Of a DNA stretch of 54,452 nt, positions 46,871 through 54,452 are shown in pieces. Made by a program: the position numbers and the translations under genes. The first letter of the stretch is position 1; each line of letters begins with the position of its first letter. The stretch spans positions 53,490 to 107,941 of the forward strand of contig NMRA01000895.1 in assembly GCA_002633005.1 (NCBI GenBank). Reading direction: 5' to 3'. The notes under the pieces are model-generated. The model ran no database searches, had not been told where the DNA came from, and was given only the letters and a program-made list of their open reading frames with translations. The stretch comes from Phoronis australis (lineage: Eukaryota > Phoronida > Phoronidae).

Positions 46871-48485
46871 TATGTAACGGTGGCTTGAAGTGGGATTTTG
46901 GACGTCATTCATGCCACGCCACCTGGAAATTTATACAGTTTTGCTCCGTGCCTATGTTGTTGTTCTTGATGTTGTGAGTGTCATGTGCCCATGTTCATTG
47001 TAACATGGAGAATAAACCTTTAACAGTTGTGATAAACTTGTGAAAGTCCATGTCTCGGTTTTGAGAACAAGTCAAGCATCTTGCAATGCGTGGCAACCAT
47101 TTCAAAATGTATTGTGCATCAAATGAGTTTGGTAGGTGTGGATAGATTATAAACCATATGAGTTTGGTAGGTGTGGATAGATTATAAACCAGATGAGTTT
47201 GGTAGGTGTGGATAGATTATAAACCAGATGAGTTTGGTAGGTGTGGATAGATTATAAACCAGATGAGNGTGCACCAGATGAGTGTGATGGGTGTGTATAG
47301 ATTGTGCACCAGATGAGTGTGATGGGTGTGTATAGATTGTGCACCAGATGAGTGTGGTGAGTGTGGATATGTAACAGTGGGATATCTATTGACTCGTTTG
47401 ATTAATGCACTGCACTGCCTGGTATCCTATAGTCTCAATGAGCGTTAACACTGAATAGTAATTTGCATGCCATTAACTTTTGAATGACTGTGTCTACCTG
47501 TGTGTAATTGCTTTGAGCTTGAAGCAGGATTTTGGACGTCATTCATGCGACGCCACCTGGAAATTTTTACAGTTCTGCTCCGTGCCTATGTTGTTGTTCT
47601 TGATGTTGTGTGCCCATGTTCATTGTAGCATGGAGATTAAACCTTTAACAGTTGTGATAAACTTGTGAAACTCCATGTCTCTGTTTTAAGAACAAGTCAA
47701 GCATCTTGCAACGCGTGGCAACCATTTCAAAATGTATTGTGCATCAAATGAGTTTGCTGGGTGTAGATACATTATAAACCAGATGAGTTTGGTAGGTTTG
47801 GATTGATTATAAACCATCTGTGTTTGGTAGGTTTGGATAGATTATAAACGATATGAGTTTGGTAGGTTTGGATAGATTATAAACCATACGAGTTTGGTAG
47901 GTTTGGATAGATTATAAACCATACGAGTTTGGTAGGTTTGNGTGATGAGTGTGTATAGATTGTGCACCAGATGAGTGTTGTGCGTGTGTCTATGTATGTA
48001 TTGTGCACCAGATGATTGTGGTGGTTTGCGTAGTTTGTGCACCAGATGACTGTAGTCGGTGTGTATAGATTGTGCACCAGGTGAGTTTGGTGGTTGTGGA
48101 TATGTAACGGTGGGATATCTATTGACTCGTTTGCTTAATGCACTGCACTGCCTGGTACATGTACATGTATAGTCTCAATGAGCGTTAACTCTCTGAATGG
48201 TAATTTGCATGCCTTTAACCTTTGAATGACTGTGTCTACCTGTGTTTATTTGCTTTGAGCTTGAAGCGGGATTGTGGACGTCATTTATGCCACGCCACCT
48301 GGAAATTTTTACTGTTCTGCTCCGTGCCTTTGTTGTTGTTCTTGATGTTTTGAGTGTCATATGCCCATGTTCATTTTAACATGGAGAATATACCTTTAGC
48401 AGTTGTGATAAACTTGTGAAATTCCCTGTCTCTGCTTTGAGAACAAGTCAAGCATCTCGCAACGCGTTGCAACCATTTCAAAATA
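46871..48485. repeat. Higher-order array: spacers plus 35-bp clusters 2 and 3
   Basis: Cluster 2 (about 47110-47370) and cluster 3 (about 47735-48102) use a second 35-bp variant, 'tataaaccagatgagtttgg' plus 'taggtgtggatagat', mixed with the first. They are separated by copies of one spacer at 46871-47109, 47371-47734 and 48103-48485. All spacers share 'tttggacgtcatt', 'cgccacctggaaattt', 'gttgttgttcttgatgtt' and 'taacagttgtgataaacttg'. The first lacks about 130 bp present in the other two, between 'gtaacggtgg' and 'cttgaag'. Single N bases at 47268 and 47941 mark assembly joints exactly where the second variant switches to the first. Confidence 0.9.
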
Positions 48486-48760
48486 TATTGTGCATCAAAT
48501 GAGTTTGCTGGGTGTGGATAGATTGTCAACCATATGAGTTTGGTAGGTGTGGATTCATTATAAACCAGATGAGTTTGATGGGTGTGGATAGATATTATAA
48601 ACCATATGAATTTGGTAGGTTTTGATAGATAATAAACCATATGAGTTGGCTGGGTGTCAATAGATTATAAACCATATGAGTTTGGTAGGTTTGGATAGAT
48701 TATAAACCACATGAGTTTGCTGGGTGTGGATAGATTATAAACCATATGAATTTGGTAGGT
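48486..48760. repeat. Minisatellite cluster 4, 35-bp unit
   Basis: About eight units of the second variant ('accatatgagtttggtaggt', 'ttggatagattataa') with more substitutions and small indels than cluster 1. It ends about 108 bp before the UBR4 exon at 48868. Confidence 0.85.
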
Positions 48761-48867
48761 TACTGAATCAGCACATTTTTACAAGTTGCGAATGATTCAG
48801 TATACTGTGGTCACTGGATGTTCCAGTTACAGTGTGCTTTATACGCTGTTGTTGGTGGCATTTGCAG

Positions 48868-49926
48868 GTGGAAAGCGCCCTCTATTGGATGGTCATGGCT
48901 ATCTTAGTGCTGCCACGTGACAAATGGAACGAGCAGAGTGCAGACTTTCTCAAACGCCTGTTGATTACAGCCCACGTCCAGCAAGTGTCTCCACCAGGCA
49001 CTGCTAGGTAAAATTTGCTATACTTGGTTTTCGGCCTCTATACTGAAAATGTTGAACTGACGTATCATGCTTAAAAGAAATTGCCATATTTTACTGAGGG
49101 GAAATGTGCCTCAAGAATTTGATGGACCCAACTTTCATTTGATTGAAGTGTACACTTTTCTCTGATGAATTCAGTCATTAGCAATGAGTCAAGCTGTGCA
49201 AAACCATTTTTATTTTGAAAAAATGCATTTTTAGAAAAACTGCATCATACGCGCAGTAAGTGTAGGTGATCCTAGTAGTTACACGTGTGTTCTCATTCCA
49301 GTCTCACCAACAGAGAGGTTCAAGAGTACACCGTCTACAAGACCTACCTTGTCTTTTTCGCTCTCGTTGACGGTGTGATAAATGTCATGTTCAAGGTAAA
49401 ATCATTGTCTACTGCCCTGGCGAAGATTGAACCCAGTAGAACACTTTTGGGTTGATTTTAGTTTATGAAATTGAAGCCACAAAATTTGTTGCTTATTGGG
49501 AATGTTGCGATTTCGATGTTTGAATTGCATTAATAACAGTGCATGTTATTTTATTACTCAGGTATTACTTATACTAACAGTAATGTGTAATTCTATTACA
49601 TATGATTACTATGCCTTCTGGTGTGTAATGATTGAAGGGCAGTTAACGCCACTATGCTATTGCCCGCAGTTAGTATTTAACGCTAAAGTTTACCTTAAAA
49701 TCATTTCTTCCAAAATTTAACCAATTTTTCGAATTTGTAACAGGCAGCTATGGCGTCACTTTTCAGAAAACCGCCGTGGGCTCGGACGGCACATGGTCCA
49801 GTGGGCTGGCAGATCAGATCTGCGCGGACGAGCGAGGAATGATAGATCTTGGCGACCGGCTGCTGACGTTGTATGAACAGGAAGTGCTGCCTTGTGAGAC
49901 ATTTGCGGAATTCTGCGACGTGGTTG
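48868..49926 (+). CDS. UBR4: UBR4 E3 ubiquitin ligase, C-terminal exons (partial)
   Basis: Three exons join with consistent phase: 48868-49007 (ends phase 2), 49302-49395 (ends phase 0) and 49767-49926 (ends phase 1). Acceptors are GGCATTTGCAG, TCTCATTCCAG and CACTTTTCAG; donors are GTAAAA, GTAAAA and GTGAGT. The 131-residue product begins VESALYWMVMAILVLPRDKW. Exon 2 has YTVYKTYLVFFALVD and exon 3 has LYEQEVLPCETFAEFCDVV. From memory of the family, this corresponds to the extreme C-terminal end of UBR4/p600 (ESALYWM, then FFALID.IYNMFKK, then PVETFSEFLDVAG). UBR4 is a roughly 5000-residue N-degron ligase, and its C-terminal region holds the catalytic hemi-RING module just upstream of this part. 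The preceding exons lie upstream, possibly one at 46031, and the last short exon was not identified. Confidence 0.85.
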
Positions 49927-50394
49927 GTGAGTGTGCAAGTATAGGCACCCTCTGGTAGCTGAGAGACTTGTTTAGCAAAGACTTGGCGTGTGGTTCTGGA
50001 TTATTTCCAAATGACAAAAATCATATTCAAATACTTATCATTTAATTTTTAGCTATGACTTTTTTGAAAAATTGTTAACTTTTTGCATTATTAAAACACA
50101 TTCAGTCGATGGTTGTGCATGGTTTCGCCTCAAATGTATTTTGCCTTCTAAACACATTTAGGCAGTGTTAAGATGTAAATTGCTATTCTGGAAGTTTTGC
50201 AAGAAACAAACCTTTAACTTTTTCTAGACATTCCATTAGTTAGGTTGCCAAAACGAAGTTCATTTCAGGTAGGGTCTAATGTGTACGAGTCAAATCCATT
50301 GAGGTTATAAGGTCTGCTCTGCAATAGGTTGCACTGTGAGTGAGATCACAGGGTCAGTTCTGCTATAGTTGAAGCTAGTTACATGCCAGTGATA
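49927..50394. other. Intron or flank of UBR4
   Basis: Begins with the consensus donor GTGAGTG of the last recognised UBR4 exon. A good acceptor (TTTAATTTTTAG) at about 50051 is followed by only eight codons before a stop, and these do not match the expected UBR4 terminus. Confidence 0.4.
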
Positions 50395-50600
50395 TCTCAT
50401 GGTCTATTAGTAGATGACGCTTTTGAGGTCACATGATCTGGATACATACAGATGGCGCTAGTAACATCCCATGGTTTAGCAGTAGATGTTTGTGAGATCT
50501 CATGATGTCGCTAGCCCAGGTGGTATGACTGATAACCCATGGTTTCGCAGATGGCACTTGCGAGATCCCGTGTTCTGACTAGCATGGCGTCAGTTACTTC
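50395..50600. repeat. Degenerate tandem repeat, about 70-bp period
   Basis: Three diverged units begin 'catggtctattagtagatga' (about 50399), 'catggtttagcagtagatgt' (about 50469) and 'catggtttcgcagatggcac' (about 50539). Each is followed by 'gag.tc.c.tg' and a 'gctagt' or 'actagc' segment. Confidence 0.65.
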
Positions 50601-51019
50601 TGTAACGTGAGCGATATCTCCTACCAAGGCGCCCCGATTTCGACGAGCCCGGTGCGGACTGAGGGTGATATTGAAAACTAAATGTTGGTGAATAATACAT
50701 AGTAAGAATATATAACTGCAATATTTCACATTTACAAGCAATCCAGTTGTTCCATGATTTAGTATCGCAGCGTTGTGATTTATACAGTTCTGACACACGG
50801 GCAAGCCAGTCGCTGATTAATAGTTGTGTGTGCAAGAACGGGGCAATTTAGTTATTCAGATCCGAAAGGTGAGATGCAATCAGGCTCGGGAGGAGCCCGA
50901 AATCTGCACAAACAGTTGCAGTTTGGTGTGAGCGAAGGTGTACAGTACACATCACGAATTTTTGGCCGACCGGTCGGAAATTGGTCGACGCCCGGCCCGC
51001 AGTGCCGACTCATAAGGCG
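50601..51019. other. No gene recognised
   Basis: Contains the palindrome CCGACCGGTCGG near 50968 and moderately GC-rich sequence. No exon or RNA gene supported. Confidence 0.4.
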
Positions 51020-51024
51020 ACTCC

Positions 51025-51090
51025 CCAGCCGACCCTTCAGCCGACCCTTCAGCCGACCGGCCATCAGCCGACCAACTGGTCGGCTGCTAT
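51025..51090. repeat. CAGCCGACC short repeats ending in a hairpin
   Basis: CAGCCGACC occurs four times within 50 bases, twice as CAGCCGACCCTT. The last copy at 51065-51074 (CAGCCGACCA) pairs exactly with TGGTCGGCTG at 51077-51086 over a two-base loop. Confidence 0.8.
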
Positions 51091-53740
51091 TTTTAGGCTA
51101 CAGTAGCAGTTGCGTAATAGGTTGTCAGGCTGATACCACTTTGCGTGTCGATGCATATTCGTCTTAGCACAGGGTCAAATAAATTACCCTAGTTCCACTG
51201 TCTCCGTTGCATGAGTTTACATCGGTTGTGTAACACCAATAATTCGAAGGTTGAAGGCCAGCGGTAATATTAGTGAATTATGGACAGTGTTACAAGTTTT
51301 GGTTAAAAGACGTGAATGTTTTCTTTACATTTGACCATTAATTTCAATCGTGACGTTAACAAGCTGCATTAGATTGGCTGCTTCCTGGTCAATACAACTC
51401 TGTAGTCATTTTGTAAACGCAGCTATTTTTGACACTCTTCGCCCACAATTGTTTTTTGTTTGTGATACGCAGCACTGCATCTTTTTGCGTTTTTAAAATT
51501 CTCCACGGTACTCCTATCACGTGCCCATGATGATGGGACAGTGATTGAGTTGTTACACCGCGAAGAGCTCTCACTCCGGGGTTTTTATTTTCATATGATT
51601 AACCCTTGCCGTACAGAAGCAAACTTCACGGTCCAGAAAGCCCTAAGCCCACGGACTTCGATGACTATAACTTCATCACAGGGTTACGATTTCCACGAAC
51701 TTGGACAGTGACATCAAACACGGAATAGCCACTGTTGAGGCTACAACCAATTCTAGCTTTGCGCATTCCGTTTTTAGGGCATCGGTGACGTTAAAATCAG
51801 CGCTAGTTACATGTATCAGTTCTTCGTTCACGTTGTTCCAAAAATAAATATTTTCTGTCAACAACATATTGACAAAGTATGTATAATAAAACAATTCTGA
51901 ACGGGAAGATGTGAATACGTGGTGAAAAGGTATTTGTCTCAACAAGGCACATGTGCGTAAATTTTTTTAAAGCGATTGCGATGTCGAAAAAATGATAGAA
52001 AATATACCAAGGTGCAGAATAACTCTTCTGTGCTCGGCTGTAAGAAGACCTACAACAACTTTTTGAAACTGCGCTCAATTAAAAAAATTCCAGTATGAGA
52101 GCGCTTCATAAGAAATGCCAAGCACATACCGCGTTAAAAGACAGCGACGTTGGCGTTTCCGAATGTCCACAAAAGTGCTTTGAGCAGTTCATTTCGCTTT
52201 TCTACACTGACGAATACGCCCAACACGGTGTTTGAAAAAAGTCCACTTTTGAGGGCGTTTTCAAAAATTAATATGTTTAGTTGATTCATTCAGTTCAGAG
52301 TGTCGGTGCCCATTTCTTACATCAAATGTACGCGTGGGCAGAAAACGCATCTGCGTAAAGAAAGAGGTGCGTTTTCAAAACTTTCAGAGCCGTGTGTTGT
52401 CAGGACCCTACACTAATAAACATTAGGCCAAGTACAACGCACGTCTTCAAAATTTAGATAAACAAAGTTTACGGCAAACTGATTACAGGGTCACTGACTC
52501 GGAGCACGTTCTTAGGCATACGTACATGTATATTGTAATATCGGTTGAATTATACGTTATAACTGCGAATAGCACGTACGCGAACAATAAGCCATTCACA
52601 TTTATATCTGATCACAACTCTCCCCTGCTTTGAAAACAAACAATCGTGTAGATAATATTCGGAAATAACCTGAACTAAAATTATAGGACAAACACTACAT
52701 ACCATACTCCAGAAAAAATCAATAACACCCATTTTCTATTTAGAAATTCAATTCTCTGTAAAATCAAAAACAACTGCAACCAGGATTTATCGCGTCAGGA
52801 TATATAATTTATCACGCCACGACAGCATTGTTTTCATGCTCGGAGACCACGTGACCATCCATTATGCAATTATGACAATCCAAGGTGTACCTATACATTG
52901 GCATCTGTATTGTAAAACGTGGAGGAGATGAAAGAAATTCAACTGCATTTCTAAGATAATACATGTATGTTTGTCGTTGGCGAGACGTTGAACGCTTAGC
53001 CCTTGCTTATACATGTAGTACGGACGTTATCTCTTTGAAGGATCAATGCTTGAGCATGGTGACGTGGTGTCTTGGCGTGGAAAGTTACTGACAAGGTAGA
53101 TTTTATTTTTATTAAATTTTATTAAATTTTCAGTCTTGTTTAATTTTGATCCTGAAGTGAAGAATTTTTGGTCCTCACGTAATAATTTATAGGTGCTGAT
53201 GTGATAAATTTTCAGACTTGACGTGGTGAATTTGGTCTTGATTTGTTTTTTGGTCTTCTGTGTGAAAACAATCTCAATGTTTTGATTCTTGCTTAAATAA
53301 AAGTTCTGGTTTTGGGATATTTATTTTTGGGCCTGGAGATGTATAATGTTTTGCGTAGAAAATATATGTCGTTAAATGTTTCCACTTTGGCCTTCCATAA
53401 ATGTGGGAGAGCAGGTTTTGTAGCATATTGCTATGAAACGTCTTATATAAATCTAGGTGTTTGTGATTTAGTAATACGATGAAAGATGAGTAGTTATGAC
53501 TATGAAAAATGAGTAGTTATGGCTTCTTTTGAAATAGCGTATCGTTTGTAGATGCCTGGTGTAGGTGGCTCAGTGTGATGTTATGTAAGCCATGTTATCC
53601 CCTAACGCTCAACAACTATCTAATGTCGTTCTGGCATGTAATAGAGGTACTCCCATGATCATCAAGCATTTGTCTGTTTGTAAAAAGCCGTGGAGAGTCA
53701 GAAAAGGTAGATCGATTCATTGCAATGTTTCTCGTTTAGT
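51091..53740. other. No gene recognised
   Basis: AT-rich. A minus-strand frame at 51676-51945 is open for 89 codons but carries no motif. TACATGTA motifs occur at several places. Around 53100-53230, related phrases such as 'gaagtga', 'gacgtggtgaat' and 'gatgtgataaatttt' recur as a loose low-complexity pattern. Confidence 0.4.
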
Positions 53741-53931
53741 ATGTGGTATAAATAGATTACTACATGTTCTCAGCCGTTATCCCCCTTATCTAGAGCCCTC
53801 GTGGATTTTGGAGAATTATCACCCTCGGGGCTAACGACCCTCGGGCGATAATTCTCCAAAATCCACTCGGGCTCTAGATAACGGGGGATAACGACTTCGC
53901 CATGTAATAATCTATATTTATACCACAACAT
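53741..53931. mobile_element. 190-bp foldback element (MITE-like)
   Basis: The left arm (53741-53830) starts ATGTGGTATAAATAGATTA and the right arm (53836-53931) ends TCTATATTTATACCACAACA. They are complementary over about 90 bases with roughly ten mismatches or small gaps. The inner parts (GGATTTTGGAGAATTATC against GATAATTCTCCAAAATCC) are exact. The centre is CTAAC. No coding capacity. Target-site duplication is not clear. Confidence 0.75.
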
Positions 53932-53974
53932 TAGCGTCAAATGGCAAATACAACCGTGTAATAACCTATATAGT

Positions 53975-53992
53975 TATCTCACTAGTGAGATA
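53975..53992. repeat. 18-bp perfect palindrome
   Basis: TATCTCACTAGTGAGATA is self-complementary without a loop. It lies between the foldback element and a tRNA-like SINE. Confidence 0.8.
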
Positions 53993-54009
53993 TCGATTTG
54001 GCGGGAAAC

Positions 54010-54080
54010 CTAGGACGGGGCCGAACCCGGGACCCTAATATTGCTAGTCGCCGACTTTACCACTACACCACGCAGCGACT
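54010..54080 (-). repeat. tRNA-derived SINE head
   Basis: On the minus strand GCGTGGTGTAGTGGTAAAG is a good A box. About 35 bases later CCCGGGTTCGGCCCCG gives a B-box-like GGTTCG core. The anticodon arm cannot be drawn convincingly, so a SINE is preferred over a tRNA gene. The head resembles the one at 9311-9384. Confidence 0.55.
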
Positions 54081-54085
54081 GACGT

Positions 54086-54452
54086 CATCAAGATTGAAAA
54101 TAGAATACTTAAATGAGCACGCGCAATAATCGCACGTTCAACAAACCACATTGCACTGTACTTATACGCAACGAAAAATAAGACACAGAATTTCCATAAA
54201 AATGATATCTTAATTCAGTGAAATTTTTCTCTCATGTCCTCTTACTTATAAATCACCGATCTCTAGTTTGAATGCGGGTATCGTCTCGTCAGGATCTTTG
54301 ACTTGAGAATTATATTCAGTTACCAGTGGTAACCTACTGTAGCAGACGATAATTTCCCGGTCGAAGCTTAGCGTTGTTTTAAGCTACAATAGTTCATAAA
54401 CCTTAATTTATAAATTCAATTTATTTCTATAATATTTAAGTTTTCAATTGGT
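54086..54452. other. No gene recognised
   Basis: AT-rich end of the window. It may be the body of the SINE or unrelated sequence. No UBR4 terminal exon was found here. Confidence 0.4.

Noticed and set aside
46158-46912. Three overlapping minus-strand frames of 224-240 codons
   Set aside because: They are produced by a 35-bp minisatellite without stops. All three frames give the same repeated peptide, so they are not separate genes.
46241-48760. CRISPR-like repeat array
   Set aside because: Cluster units are contiguous without unique spacers between them, the larger spacers are copies of each other, and the context is a eukaryotic genome.
49756-50017. Minus-strand frames opposite the UBR4 exon
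   Set aside because: They are shadows of the plus-strand exon at 49767-49926.
51676-51945. 89-codon minus-strand frame
   Set aside because: The plus strand is also open over the same interval, and there is no motif or splice support.

Overview
The window looks like nuclear DNA of a marine invertebrate. It is AT-rich, gene-poor and intron-bearing, with consensus GT..AG splice sites, many decayed transposable-element fragments, minisatellites, and the short palindrome TACATGTA scattered throughout. No bacterial operons, phage genes, rRNA genes or intact tRNA genes are visible. The repeat style and a FAM111-like protease suggest an invertebrate deuterostome (amphioxus, hemichordate or echinoderm), but a mollusc or another phylum cannot be excluded from this sequence.

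Three gene models are supported by exon structure. (1) Minus strand, 14500-16953: a four-exon gene with consistent splice phases and a complete 341-residue reading frame. It encodes a trypsin-fold serine protease resembling FAM111, with the catalytic His, Asp and Ser on three different exons. (2) Minus strand, 42314-43754: a five-exon model for a 216-residue coiled-coil-containing protein of no recognised family. (3) Plus strand, 48868-49926: three exons encoding most of the C-terminal end of the giant E3 ubiquitin ligase UBR4. A possible further upstream exon lies at 46031-46135. The very last UBR4 exon was not found.

The rest is intergenic or intronic and dominated by repeats. 0-14 kb holds a short hAT-like element with a 5-bp target-site duplication, a frameshifted minus-strand protein remnant (6.2-7.5 kb), a tRNA-derived SINE, an 82-bp tandem duplication and dispersed repeat A. 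17-21.5 kb holds a perfect 45-bp-arm palindrome just upstream of the protease gene, then a decayed Ty3/gypsy pol region (protease, reverse transcriptase, RNase H) flanked by repeats A, B and C. 22.7-34 kb holds a non-LTR tail, GGCC-rich repeats, a broken THAP domain inside an inverted repeat, a possible piggyBac scrap, a 434-bp tandem array (repeat C), and further copies of A and B. 34-41.5 kb is almost featureless. 46.2-48.8 kb is a higher-order 35-bp minisatellite with two single-N assembly joints, directly before the UBR4 exons. 50-54.4 kb has short tandem repeats, a 190-bp foldback element and another tRNA-like SINE.

The genes do not form a pathway. UBR4 is a cytoplasmic/nuclear N-degron ligase and the FAM111 family are nuclear proteases; nothing in the sequence links them. 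All exon joins are inferred from splice signals and phase, without transcript evidence.
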